Under the pieces are notes generated by a model, which saw nothing but the letters and a program-made list of their open reading frames with translations, made no database searches and was not told the DNA's origin. From contig NZ_CP196351.1 in the NCBI RefSeq assembly GCF_051668705.1, forward strand, positions 2,795,066 to 2,859,065: a DNA stretch of 64,000 nucleotides, given 5' to 3'. Shown here piece after piece: positions 34,079-42,749 of the stretch. How positions within the stretch are numbered: position 1 is the stretch's first letter; every line of letters starts with the position of its first letter. This DNA comes from Alterisphingorhabdus sp051668705. Lineage in GTDB: Bacteria > Pseudomonadota > Alphaproteobacteria > Sphingomonadales > Sphingomonadaceae. Made by a program: the position numbers and the translations under genes.

Positions 34079-35758
34079 TCACACCGTGCGAAAAGCGTTT
34101 GTAATGGGGTAGCGTCTGTCTCGGCCAAAATTGCGGCTGCCCAATTTTACGCCGGGCGGGGCCTGGCGGCGTTTATATTCAGCGATGTACAGCAAGCGCT
34201 CAATACGGGTCACGACATCACGGTCAAAACCCTTGGCGACCAGATCATCGACCGACAGCTCCTCCTCAATCAAACCGTGCAGCAGCGGATCAAGCACGTC
34301 ATAATCGGGTAGGCTGTCACTGTCTTTCTGGTCAGGGCGTAGTTCGGCAGATGGCGGCTTGGTGATAACGCTATCGGGCATCACCGGACCATCGGGCCCT
34401 AAGCCAAGCGAAGGTTTATTGCCGTTGCGCCAGCGCGAGAGATCAAACACCGTCAGCTTATACGCGTCTTTCAACACCGAATAGCCGCCCGCCATATCGC
34501 CATAAATGGTCGCATAGCCAACGCTCATCTCGCTCTTATTGCCGGTGGTCAGCAGCATATGGCCAAATTTGTTGCTCAACGCCATCAGCGTAACGCCCCT
34601 GATGCGCGATTGGATATTCTCCTCAGTTGTATCAACATCGCGGTCGGCAAAGCTGCCCGACAGCATCGCATCAAAACCTTCAACCGCCGGATTGATGGCG
34701 ATTGTGTCTAGCCGCGTGCCCAGCATTTGGGCGCAGCCTTCGGCATCATCCAGGCTTTCCTGACTCGTAAAACGGCTGGGCATCATCACGCACCAGACGC
34801 GCTCTGAGCCCAGGGCATCCACCGCAACCGCCGCTGATAATGCACTGTCTATACCGCCGGACAGGCCCAGCACCACGCCGGGAAAGCCATTGCGATTCAC
34901 ATAGTCGCGCAAGCCGACTATCATTGCATTATAAATATCTGCCGGATGTTGATCCCATGACGCCAGAGCGCCTTGATGGCATTCCCACTTGCCATTTTCC
35001 AAGCGATTCCAGATAGTTGTTTCGCTATGCTCATCCCAATCGGGCAATCGGCATATCGTCTGGCCATCGGCATTGAGCACGAAAGAGCAGCCGTCAAACA
35101 CCAGTTCGTCCTGACCGCCAACACGGTTGAGAAACAAGAGCGGCAGTCCTGTCTCTTTCACCCGCGCACGGAAAACATCCATTTCGCGGTGGTCATCTTT
35201 GTCAATTTCATAGGGACTGCCATTGACCGAGATTAATATCTCCGCGCCCTGTTCGGCCAGATGGCGCGGCACTTTGGGTAGCCAGCCATCCTCACAAATC
35301 GGCAGGCCCAGCCTTACACCGCGAAATTCAACAGGGCGCGGCAAGGGGCCAGGCGCAAAAAGGCGCTTTTCATCAAAAGTACCATAATTGGGCAGCTCAT
35401 GCTTAAACCGCACATCCGCCACCTTGCCGTCATCCAATATGGCGACACCATTGTGCAGCCTATCGCCATCAGTAAAAACACTGCCGACCAGCATGGCCGG
35501 CCCGCCATCAGAAGTGGCCGCCGCCAAACGGTCCAGCTCTGCCGCTGCGCGGTGAATAAGCGCGGGTTTCAGCACCAGATCCTCGGGCGGATAACCGATT
35601 AATTGCAATTCGGGAAAGACGATCAGATCAGGCTGCGCATCCGCTGCTGCGCCCTGCACAGCATCTGCACGCGCGGCCAGCATAGCATCGGCATTATCGC
35701 GCAACGCGCCCATTTTCTGGTTGAGCTGCACCATGGTTATTATCAGGCGATTGGTCAT
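34079..35758 (-). CDS. nadE: Glutamine-dependent NAD+ synthetase
   Basis: 559 residues in two parts: an N-terminal nitrilase-like glutaminase (E in VFPELQLIGYPPEDL, K in FKHELPNYGTFDEKR, C in LPICEDGW) and a C-terminal ATP-pyrophosphatase NAD synthase domain (VLGLSGGIDSALSA, TGNKSEMSVGYATIYGDMAG). It amidates deamido-NAD to NAD+. Start at ATG 35758 where the conserved part begins. Confidence 0.96.
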   Translation of the reverse strand: MTNRLIITMVQLNQKMGALRDNADAMLAARADAVQGAAADAQPDLIVFPELQLIGYPPEDLVLKPALIHRAAAELDRLAAATSDGGPAMLVGSVFTDGDRLHNGVAILDDGKVADVRFKHELPNYGTFDEKRLFAPGPLPRPVEFRGVRLGLPICEDGWLPKVPRHLAEQGAEILISVNGSPYEIDKDDHREMDVFRARVKETGLPLLFLNRVGGQDELVFDGCSFVLNADGQTICRLPDWDEHSETTIWNRLENGKWECHQGALASWDQHPADIYNAMIVGLRDYVNRNGFPGVVLGLSGGIDSALSAAVAVDALGSERVWCVMMPSRFTSQESLDDAEGCAQMLGTRLDTIAINPAVEGFDAMLSGSFADRDVDTTEENIQSRIRGVTLMALSNKFGHMLLTTGNKSEMSVGYATIYGDMAGGYSVLKDAYKLTVFDLSRWRNGNKPSLGLGPDGPVMPDSVITKPPSAELRPDQKDSDSLPDYDVLDPLLHGLIEEELSVDDLVAKGFDRDVVTRIERLLYIAEYKRRQAPPGVKLGSRNFGRDRRYPITNAFRTV

Positions 35759-35970
35759 GCCCCAAATGATAGGCAGCACGCCAATAGGCCGCAATGATTA
35801 TTCTGACCATACAGGCCATGAATCGGCTGTCGAGCTGAAATAATAGAAATGATGACAGCTGGCAGACAGAAATTAGGGGATTTGACTTCTTATACTCTTT
35901 TGCTTTGGCGCTGTCGCCGCTAACACCATCACAAAATTGTCACGCGCAAAACCGTCACGGGGAATTCGCC

Positions 35971-36906
35971 ATGAAAATCATGTCTGCCAACAGCAATCTG
36001 CCTCTCGCTCGCGCTATTGCTGCTTATCTGGAACTGCCGCTAACCGATGTCAGTGTGCGGCGCTTTGCAGACGAAGAGATTTTTGTCGAAATCCATGAAA
36101 ATGTGCGCGGTGAAGATGTGTTTGTTCTGCAATCCACCTGTTACCCCGCCAATGACAATTTGATGGAATTGCTAATCTGTATCGATGCTCTGAAACGTGC
36201 ATCGGCGCGGCGCATTACCGCCGTGGTGCCCTATTTTGGCTATGCCCGGCAAGACCGTAAACCCGGCCCGCGCACGCCGATATCGGCCAAGCTAGTCGCC
36301 AACCTGATCACCGTGGCGGGCGCGGACCGTGTGCTTTCGGTTGATCTGCATGCAGGGCAGATTCAGGGCTTTTTCGATATCCCGACAGACAATCTTTATG
36401 CCGCGCCAGTAATGGCCGCGGATATTCAAGCGCGTTTTGGCGGGCATGAACTGATGGTAGTGTCGCCTGATGTTGGCGGCGTGGTGCGCGCACGGGCATT
36501 GGCCAAAAGGCTGGACAATGCGCCGCTGGCCATTGTTGATAAACGCCGTGAAAAGCCCGGCGAATCTGAAGTGATGAACATTATCGGCGATGTGTCGGGC
36601 CGCTTTTGCGTGCTGATCGATGATATTGTCGATAGCGGCGGCACATTGTGCAATGCCGCAGAAGCCTTGAAACAGGCGGGCGCGGTTGATGTCGCGGCCT
36701 ATATTACGCACGGCGTTCTTTCCGGCAATGCGGTCAGCCGTGTTGATAATAGCGGCCTAACTGAATTGGTGATTACCGATTCGATTGAAGCGACAGAAGC
36801 GGTAAAAAACTCGCAGCGCATCCGCCAACTGCCCATGGCGCCTTTATTGGGCGAAGCAATCCGCCGGATAGCCGATGAGAGCTCCGTCAGCAGCCTGTTT
36901 GATTGA
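35971..36906 (+). CDS. prs: Ribose-phosphate pyrophosphokinase
   Basis: 311 residues. RRFADEEIFVEIHENVRGEDVF, PYFGYARQDRK, DLHAGQIQGFF and the PRPP motif VLIDDIVDSGGT are all present. It makes PRPP from ribose 5-phosphate for nucleotides, histidine and NAD. The start at 35971 gives the standard N-terminus. hisN follows by 40 bp and both may be expressed together, consistent with a histidine/PRPP link. Confidence 0.97.
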   Translation: MKIMSANSNLPLARAIAAYLELPLTDVSVRRFADEEIFVEIHENVRGEDVFVLQSTCYPANDNLMELLICIDALKRASARRITAVVPYFGYARQDRKPGPRTPISAKLVANLITVAGADRVLSVDLHAGQIQGFFDIPTDNLYAAPVMAADIQARFGGHELMVVSPDVGGVVRARALAKRLDNAPLAIVDKRREKPGESEVMNIIGDVSGRFCVLIDDIVDSGGTLCNAAEALKQAGAVDVAAYITHGVLSGNAVSRVDNSGLTELVITDSIEATEAVKNSQRIRQLPMAPLLGEAIRRIADESSVSSLFD

Positions 36907-36946
36907 TAACAAGCCGCGTTTTGTATTCCTATTATAAGGGTCCGCC

Positions 36947-37723
36947 ATGACCAAAGATGATATTGCCCTTGCATCCCGGCTTGCCGATGCAGCGGGTGCA
37001 GCCATTCGCCCCTTTTTCCGCGCGGTGTTTGAAACTGAGCGTAAGGGCGATAGCTCCCCCGTGACAGAGGCGGACCGCGCAGCAGAGGCCGCGATGCGTC
37101 AGATATTGGATGCAGAGCGCCCCGATGATGCGATTATTGGCGAGGAATATGGCGAAAAGCCGGGCACATCGGGCAAGCAATGGGTGCTGGACCCGATTGA
37201 CGGCACCACCAGCTTCATTGCCGGACGGCCGATTTTCGGCACGCTGATTGCGCTGTTGGAAGGTGGTTTCCCCGTTATTGGCGTGATCGATCAGCCCATT
37301 GCCAAGGAACGATGGACCGGCGTTATGGGCCGCTGCACGACCTTCAATGGCCAGCCGGTCAAGACACGCCCCTGCCCCAAGCTGGACGAGGCGATTTTGG
37401 CTTCAACCAGCCCGCATCTCTTCACTGACCATGATGCCGACCATTTTATGAAGCTGGCCAAGCAAACCGAAACCCGCCGCATGATCTGGGGCGGGGATTG
37501 CTATAATTATGGCCTGTTGGCCAGCGGGCATATTGACCTGGTGTGTGAGAGCGGGTTGAAATTGCATGATTTTGCCGCGCTGGTCCCCATTGTGGAAGGT
37601 GCAGGCGGCCATATGTGCGATTGGCAAGGCGACCCACTGCACGCCGCCAGCGATGGCCGTGTCGTCGCCATCGGCGATTCCGCTCGGGTGGAGGACGTGC
37701 TGGTCGCAATGGGTGTCGGCTGA
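36947..37723 (+). CDS. hisN: Inositol monophosphatase-family histidinol-phosphatase
   Basis: 258 residues with the metal-binding EADRAAEAAM, the GEEYGE loop, DPIDGTTSFIAG and the late GGDCYNYGLLASGHIDLVCE. Members of this group in alphaproteobacteria are histidinol-phosphatases (HisN); the WDxxDG variants often mark inositol phosphatase instead. Assigned as HisN from pattern and from the neighbouring prs. A 16-codon frame (MKFDYLK...) starts within its stop (ATGA) but has no downstream gene. Confidence 0.85.
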   Translation: MTKDDIALASRLADAAGAAIRPFFRAVFETERKGDSSPVTEADRAAEAAMRQILDAERPDDAIIGEEYGEKPGTSGKQWVLDPIDGTTSFIAGRPIFGTLIALLEGGFPVIGVIDQPIAKERWTGVMGRCTTFNGQPVKTRPCPKLDEAILASTSPHLFTDHDADHFMKLAKQTETRRMIWGGDCYNYGLLASGHIDLVCESGLKLHDFAALVPIVEGAGGHMCDWQGDPLHAASDGRVVAIGDSARVEDVLVAMGVG

Positions 37724-38151
37724 TGAAATTTGACTATTTGAAAGATTTGTTCTTGACCGCCGTTGCCAAGTGATTCAGAGGTAATGAATTGGGAGTGTAG
37801 CCGCACCGTCATTCTGGTCCGTGATTAGAATCCGAATGAGTACTGACGTGGCCAGCGACGGGTATGTGCTTGCACAGCCTCTCGCCTCCCATAACGCCAG
37901 CGTGTATAATGTCGAACGTTTACGATCTTCATAACACACTACCTTTCTGCATGTGAGGTTAAGCTCACTCTCCAAGAAGCGTTTTGCCCCTCGCCCTAAA
38001 AGGGGTTGCGTGGAGATACAGACCGGTAACGGTGCGACTACATGTTAAGTGTGGTGGCCCAACCCGATTCGAGCAAGTAATAGTTCACAGTTGCGTGGAT
38101 AAAATGTGGAAAACTCGGTTTTGGCGCGCCAAGGTCTAGTATAATGGGCCT
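37724..38151. other. Intergenic region after hisN
   Basis: 428 bp without a confident gene. It holds a 16-codon frame coupled to the hisN stop, a possible 35-codon gene on the minus strand (37825-37932), and two DnaA-box-like sequences on the minus strand near 38092-38120 (TTTTCCACA and TTATCCACG). None of these is strong evidence of function. Confidence 0.4.
37825..37932 (-). CDS. Possible 35-residue Arg-rich small protein
   Basis: Start ATG and stop TAA in frame with AAAGG nine bases upstream. Residues 1-20 read MKIVNVRHYTRWRYGRREAV; there are eight arginines and four aromatic residues in the first half. This resembles small nucleic acid-binding proteins but I recognise no family. It is too short to judge by codon use alone. 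Confidence 0.3.
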   Translation of the reverse strand: MKIVNVRHYTRWRYGRREAVQAHTRRWPRQYSFGF

Positions 38152-38577
38152 TTAGCCCGTTTCGGGTCCGCTGATCGCCCAGATATAGCCAAAGGGGTCG
38201 CGCAATTGCCCGTAGCGGCCGCCCCAAAACTGATTGTCTAGGGGGAAATGCACCTGCGCACCGGCATCGCATGCGCGCTGCCACGCGGCGTCTGCATCGC
38301 CGACCTCCAGCGTTAATGTGCAGCCCGAAGGTGGCGCCATCGGTTTGCCATCGCGCATTTCGGGAAAATCATCATTGAGCATCAAAATGCTGCCATTAAT
38401 GGCCAATGTGCCGTGCATCAGCCTGTCGCCAGCCTCTTCACTGTTTTCGAACAGCACATCTGCGCCAAAAGCCGCTTTATAAAAGGCAATGGCGTCTTTG
38501 GCTTTGCTCTTTTCTTTGGTGCCACCAACGATGGTGATATGCGCGGTAATGCCGCTGCGTATTGGTTCATCGGTCAT
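38152..38577 (-). CDS. VOC family protein (PhnB-like)
   Basis: 141 residues of the PhnB/glyoxalase-like group: KDAIAFYKAAFGADVLFEN, GDRLMHGTLAINGSILMLNDD, the WGGRYGQLRDPFGYIWAIS end. The fold is of the VOC superfamily but lacks the full metal-ligand set of glyoxalase I, so it may bind rather than convert small molecules. Confidence 0.88.
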   Translation of the reverse strand: MTDEPIRSGITAHITIVGGTKEKSKAKDAIAFYKAAFGADVLFENSEEAGDRLMHGTLAINGSILMLNDDFPEMRDGKPMAPPSGCTLTLEVGDADAAWQRACDAGAQVHFPLDNQFWGGRYGQLRDPFGYIWAISGPETG

Positions 38578-38664
38578 GATATGCTCCTCAGTCCAATAGC
38601 TATATAGACCATCTCACCCCGGATCACACCATATCGCCCCATATCACCATTGCACGCTATATTA

Positions 38665-39924
38665 TTATGCAGAGGCAGAATCGCGCCATGCCCGATAAGA
38701 TTTCAAGCGTTTGTTGCCGCGCATTCTGTCCGCTATCAAAGCAACTATCGGCCATATGCCAGGCTTAGGCGCTTTATTCTGCGCCAGCCGCTCAAGCTGC
38801 GCTTTCGTAAGTGCCATATTGGCCAATGCACCCAGCGTCTGGTTTGACCAGCCACTCTCCGCAACATGGACATCTTTCAGCTGGTCCGCCTTCCATTGAT
38901 TGGGCAGGTCGGGCGCAAAGGCCAGTGCCCGCGCAATGCCGAGCAATGATACGCCAAAACCGGCTTCGTCTTTCTCCAATGCGGCGATGGCTACTGATCG
39001 TTTGGTAATGCCGCCTGTGACCATGATAGGCATTTGTGCCGTGCGCGCGATGCGGCGTGCAAAGTCCACAAAATAGGCTTCACGCTTTATACTGGTCGAT
39101 CCGTCGGTCGCGCCCTGCATGGCCGGGCTTTCATAGCTGCCACCTGACAATTCAATGCAATCAACGCCCAGCGGGTTAAGCATCGCAACAACCTGCTCTG
39201 CCTCTTCGACAGTAAAGCCGCCTTTCTGAAAATCAGCGGAGTTAAGTTTGATGCTAACGCAAAACTCTGCACCAACCTTGCCGCGTACCTCTTTGGCTAT
39301 TGATAGCAATAGGCGCGCTCTGTTTTCTAATGGCCCGCCCCATTGGTCATCCCGCTTATTGGTCAGGGGCGAAAGAAACTGGCTCAGCAGATAGCCATGG
39401 GCGGCATGTATCTGCACTCCGTTAAAGCCGGCTTGCTCTGCCAATTGCGCAGTATTTCCAAAGCGGGTTATAATGTCCTCAATCTCAGATTGAGACAGCG
39501 CCTTGGGCTGTGCCATCAAATGCGAATGCTTGCCCAGATCCACCGCAACATCGGACGGTGCAACGGCCTGCTCCCCCATATTGGCAAATATCTGCCGGCC
39601 CGGATGGTTGATCTGCATCCATATATGTCCGCCACCCGAACGCCCTTGTTCGGCCCAATGCGCAAATGCAGCCAGGTTGCTGTCATCCTGCAGCACCACG
39701 CCGCCTGGTCCGGTCATAGCATCTGGCGCGACCATGACATTGCCTGTGATGATCGTCCCAACGCCGCCATCTGCCCATTGGCGATACAGCGCAAACAAAC
39801 GCTCGCCCGGCACCTGCCCATAATCCGCAAGATTTTCTTCCATCGCCGCCTTGGCCAAACGGTTAGGCAGTCTCTGGCCATTGGGTAACGTCAGGCTTTC
39901 AAACAGGCTATCGGCATGAGGCAT
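38665..39924 (-). CDS. NADH:flavin oxidoreductase (Old Yellow Enzyme family)
   Basis: 419 residues of FMN-binding TIM barrel. LPNGQRLPNRLAKAAMEE, GFNGVQIHAAHGYLLSQFLSPLTN and KLNSADFQKGGF are the usual FMN and substrate parts; TGGI near the end binds phosphate. It reduces activated C=C bonds with NAD(P)H. The C-terminus has an extra stretch (KRLKSYRAWRDSA) not usual in the family. Confidence 0.92.
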   Translation of the reverse strand: MPHADSLFESLTLPNGQRLPNRLAKAAMEENLADYGQVPGERLFALYRQWADGGVGTIITGNVMVAPDAMTGPGGVVLQDDSNLAAFAHWAEQGRSGGGHIWMQINHPGRQIFANMGEQAVAPSDVAVDLGKHSHLMAQPKALSQSEIEDIITRFGNTAQLAEQAGFNGVQIHAAHGYLLSQFLSPLTNKRDDQWGGPLENRARLLLSIAKEVRGKVGAEFCVSIKLNSADFQKGGFTVEEAEQVVAMLNPLGVDCIELSGGSYESPAMQGATDGSTSIKREAYFVDFARRIARTAQMPIMVTGGITKRSVAIAALEKDEAGFGVSLLGIARALAFAPDLPNQWKADQLKDVHVAESGWSNQTLGALANMALTKAQLERLAQNKAPKPGIWPIVALIADRMRGNKRLKSYRAWRDSASA

Positions 39925-40011
39925 ATTATCATCGCTTTTTTAGAAGGTCATGGTGGTAACTAAGTTTTATATAGCAACTTAATGACTTTATGCAGGGATT
40001 ATGTCAAGCAG

Positions 40012-40283
40012 CTAGGCTCAGGATGCATTAATTTCACGGGTGCAGCGCCAAAATGACGAAGATATCTGGCGAAAAGGGCCGCCGGGAGGGCTGGTTGCCC
40101 TTCCAAGGTCCTTTTTGCCGGAGATCAAAGTCATTTTGACGTCCTTTCAGGATTTGACCAATTGGCCCTTATGCAGCGTCAGCAAAGCTTGCAATAGTGC
40201 CGATATGGCTACGCTTTCCTTCCTCGCCTAAGGGCCAATTGCTTCAAACTGCACTCCGCGTAATTAATGCATCCTGAGCCTAG
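40012..40283. mobile_element. 272-bp inverted-repeat element with internal hairpins (MITE-like)
   Basis: Perfect 22-bp inverted repeats at 40012-40033 and 40262-40283 (starting CTAGGCTCAGGATGC) bound the element, and CTAG at each end fits a 4-bp target duplication such as IS5-group elements make. Inside are two further pairings: 40046-40080 with 40107-40141 (27 of 35 bases match, some others G-U) and CAATTGGCCCTTA (40159-40171) with its complement (40229-40241). No transposase is encoded. It ends 165 bp before rpmI. The IS family is inferred, not verified. Confidence 0.72.
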
Positions 40284-40448
40284 GGCAATCCAGCGCTTGC
40301 ATTATCGCGCGTGCGCTTGTAACGGCCTTGCTTCGCCAACATAGTTGCGCGAATCGCATTGATAGGCTGGCCAGTTAGGGCTGCCATGTCTGTCACAAAT
40401 GGAGACTTTCCTCTGACACAGGTCAAAGGAAAATAGAAAGGAACCAAA

Positions 40449-40652
40449 ATGCCCAAGCTGAAGACCAAAAGTGGTGTGAAGAAACGCTTCAAAATCACCG
40501 CAACTGGCAAAGTTAAGCATGGTGTTGCTGGTAAGCGTCACCGTCTGATGAGCCATAATAGCAAATATATCCGTCAGAACCGTGGCACCAGTGTCGCCAG
40601 CGACCCGGATGCACGGACAATCAAAAAATGGGCGCCTTACGGCTTGCGGTGA
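40449..40652 (+). CDS. rpmI: 50S ribosomal protein L35
   Basis: 67 residues: MPKLKTKSGVKKRFKITATG, KRHRLMSHNSKYIRQNRGT. The basic protein joins the large subunit. GAAAGGAA lies before the ATG. The rplT gene follows 39 bp later and forms its operon. The region upstream holds the inverted-repeat element described at 40012-40283. Confidence 0.97.
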   Translation: MPKLKTKSGVKKRFKITATGKVKHGVAGKRHRLMSHNSKYIRQNRGTSVASDPDARTIKKWAPYGLR

Positions 40653-40691
40653 ACCCGCCCCGATTTGAAATTTTCTGAAAGGATATAGATT

Positions 40692-41054
40692 ATGGCACGC
40701 GTCAAACGGGGTGTTACCACCCGCGCCAAACACAAAAGATTATTAGAACAGGCCAAAGGCTATCGCGGCCGCCGCAAGAACACGATCCGTGTTGCACGCC
40801 AGGCAGTCGAAAAAGCCGGCCAATATGCCTATCGCGACCGTAAGGTTAAGAAGCGCAACTTCCGCAGCTTGTGGATCCAGCGTATTAACGCTGCTGTGCG
40901 CGCCGAAGGCATGACCTATGGCACCTTCATGCACGGTTTGAAAATGACCGATGTTGATCTGGACCGCAAAATGCTGGCCGATCTGGCAATGAACGAACAT
41001 GCTGTCTTTTTGACCATCGTCAAACAGGCGCAGGATGCTCTGGCCAAAGCCTAA
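40692..41054 (+). CDS. rplT: 50S ribosomal protein L20
   Basis: 120 residues: MARVKRGVTTRAKHKRLLEQ, AKGYRGRRKNTIRVARQAV, then FMHGLKMTDVDLDRKMLADL. L20 is an early-binding large-subunit protein. The AAAGGATA ribosome site is near the start. A terminator follows at 41080-41112, so pheS is probably transcribed separately or by read-through. Confidence 0.98.
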   Translation: MARVKRGVTTRAKHKRLLEQAKGYRGRRKNTIRVARQAVEKAGQYAYRDRKVKKRNFRSLWIQRINAAVRAEGMTYGTFMHGLKMTDVDLDRKMLADLAMNEHAVFLTIVKQAQDALAKA

Positions 41055-41079
41055 GCACCCCATCTTGAAGATTAAAGAG

Positions 41080-41112
41080 AGCGCCGACCCGATAAAGGTC
41101 CGGCGCTTTTTT
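41080..41112 (+). terminator. Terminator after rplT
   Basis: AGCGCCGACC pairs with GGTCCGGCGCT (one bulged base) around a 7-base loop, then six T. It separates rpmI-rplT from the GIY-YIG and pheST genes. Confidence 0.9.
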
Positions 41113-41163
41113 CTTGTCTGTAGCTGGTCGCTATAGCTGCATGCGTACACACTACCCGCCTCC

Positions 41164-41190
41164 CGTCATTCCTGCGAAGGCAGGAATCCA
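41164..41190. repeat. Left inverted repeat bracketing the GIY-YIG gene
   Basis: A 27-base repeat beginning CGTCATTCCTGCGAAGG. It is itself a hairpin (ATTCCTGC/GCAGGAAT). An identical inverted copy lies at 41551-41577. Reading through it gives VIPAKAGIQ, a phrase seen around many bacterial genes. Confidence 0.85.
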
Positions 41191-41203
41191 ACTTATAAGC
41201 CAG

Positions 41204-41539
41204 ATGATTATGCTGCATGAATTTAGCCCTATTACATATCTTCTGGCGAGCCACAGATACGGCACTTTATATGTTGGCGTAACTTCCAATCTCATGAAAA
41301 GGCTCTATGAACATCGAAATGACGTGATCGACGGGTTCAGTAAGGATAGAGGCACCAAATTGCTGGTCTGGTTTGAAACCCACAGCACAATGGAAGAAGC
41401 AATTATTCGGGAAAAACGGATCAAAAAATGGAAGCGGCAATGGAAGATAAATCTGATCGAGCAGAATAATCCTGATTGGCGCGATCTGGCGCTGGATTTG
41501 GGCTTTGCCAAAATCAAGACAGTGCGTTTGAAAAATTAA
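41204..41539 (+). CDS. GIY-YIG nuclease family protein
   Basis: About 111 residues. ITYLLASHRYGTLYVGVTSN carries the GIY-YIG-like part (residues near Y and YVG), followed by L-K-RLYEH, the conserved E in REKRIKKWKR and KINLIEQNNPDW. This is the small single-domain form. The start is uncertain; upstream ATGs at 41114 run through the repeat. It lies exactly between inverted repeats and interrupts the usual rplT-pheS spacing. Confidence 0.85.
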   Translation: MIMLHEFSPITYLLASHRYGTLYVGVTSNLMKRLYEHRNDVIDGFSKDRGTKLLVWFETHSTMEEAIIREKRIKKWKRQWKINLIEQNNPDWRDLALDLGFAKIKTVRLKN

Positions 41540-41550
41540 CGGGATGGAGC

Positions 41551-41577
41551 TGGATTCCTGCCTTCGCAGGAATGACG
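41551..41577. repeat. Right inverted repeat bracketing the GIY-YIG gene
   Basis: The exact reverse complement of the 41164-41190 repeat, beginning TGGATTCCTGCCTTCGC. It lies 11 bp after the nuclease stop and 59 bp before pheS. Confidence 0.85.
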
Positions 41578-41636
41578 ACCAAGGATAAAGCGACTGCTAT
41601 ATAACGGCAATGGAATAGAGAAATAACGGGATAGAT

Positions 41637-42749
41637 ATGAGCGATATTGAAACCATCAGGGATAATTATCTGGCGCAGATAGCCGATGCCGATCTGGCTG
41701 CGCTGGAAGATATCCGCGTTGCCGCATTGGGTAAGCAAGGGGAAATCAGCCTGCTGCTCAAGACATTGGGCAAAATGACGCCGGAAGAACGGCAAAGCGA
41801 AGGCCCGCGCATCAATGGCGCGCGCGCTGCGGTGGCCGATGCCATTACGCTGCGTAAAGAAGCGCTGGAAGACGCAGCATTAGCACAGAAACTGGCAGGT
41901 GAGGCGATTGACCTGACCCTATCTGCCCATGATGCACCGCGCGGCACCATCCACCCGGTATCGCAGGTGATGGACGAGCTGGCCGAAATTTTCGCCGATC
42001 TGGGCTTTGCCGTAGCCACTGGGCCAGAGATTGAAGATGACTGGCGCAATTTCACTGCGCTTAACATTCCCGAGACGCATCCGGCGCGGGCAATGCATGA
42101 TACATTCTATTTCCCCGATCAGGATGAGCAAGGCCGCGAGATGCTGCTGCGCACGCACACATCACCCGTGCAAATCCGCACCATGATGGATGTTGCAAAA
42201 CGCAGTCAGGGTGCGGGGGAACCGATCCGCATTATTGCGCCCGGCCGCACCTATCGCAGCGATAGCGACGCCACGCACACGCCGATGTTCCATCAGGTTG
42301 AAGGGCTGGTGATCGACCGCGATATTCATATGGGCCATTTGAAATGGACGCTGGAAACCTTTGTTCGCGCATTTTTTGAACGCGACGATATTGAGCTGCG
42401 CATGCGGCCTAGCTACTTCCCCTTTACAGAGCCTTCCGCAGAAGTGGACGTTGGCTTTTCGGTTGAGAAGGGCAAGCGGATTATTGGCGGTGACCCCTAT
42501 GGCGCAAATGGCGGCTGGATGGAGATTTTGGGCAGCGGCATGGTCCACCCCAAGGTGATCGCCAATTGCGGATTGGACCCGAATGAGTGGCAGGGTTTCG
42601 CCTTTGGCTGCGGCATCGACCGGCTGGCCATGCTGAAATATGGCATGGAAGATTTGCGCGCCTTTTTCGATGGTGATCTGCGCTGGTCTGGCCATTATGG
42701 TTTTGGCGCGCTGGACGTCCCCACATTGTCAGGAGGAGTCGGCGCATGA
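41637..42749 (+). CDS. pheS: Phenylalanine--tRNA ligase alpha subunit
   Basis: 370 residues: an N-terminal coiled coil, then the class II core with MHDTFYF, LLRTHTSPVQIRTM, GRTYRSDSDATHTPMFHQVEGL and GFAFGCGIDRLAMLKYG (motif 3). It forms the active-site subunit of the alpha2beta2 enzyme. pheT overlaps by four bases (ATGA). Confidence 0.98.
   Translation: MSDIETIRDNYLAQIADADLAALEDIRVAALGKQGEISLLLKTLGKMTPEERQSEGPRINGARAAVADAITLRKEALEDAALAQKLAGEAIDLTLSAHDAPRGTIHPVSQVMDELAEIFADLGFAVATGPEIEDDWRNFTALNIPETHPARAMHDTFYFPDQDEQGREMLLRTHTSPVQIRTMMDVAKRSQGAGEPIRIIAPGRTYRSDSDATHTPMFHQVEGLVIDRDIHMGHLKWTLETFVRAFFERDDIELRMRPSYFPFTEPSAEVDVGFSVEKGKRIIGGDPYGANGGWMEILGSGMVHPKVIANCGLDPNEWQGFAFGCGIDRLAMLKYGMEDLRAFFDGDLRWSGHYGFGALDVPTLSGGVGA

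Noticed and set aside
38030..38055. dif-like sequence (GGTGCGAC...ATGTTAAGT)
   Set aside because: Resembles both half-sites of a XerCD site, but the spacing is about eight bases too short and no flanking feature supports it.
40040..40231. 63-residue frame inside the inverted-repeat element
   Set aside because: It follows the hairpin arms and has no transposase motif or ribosome site.
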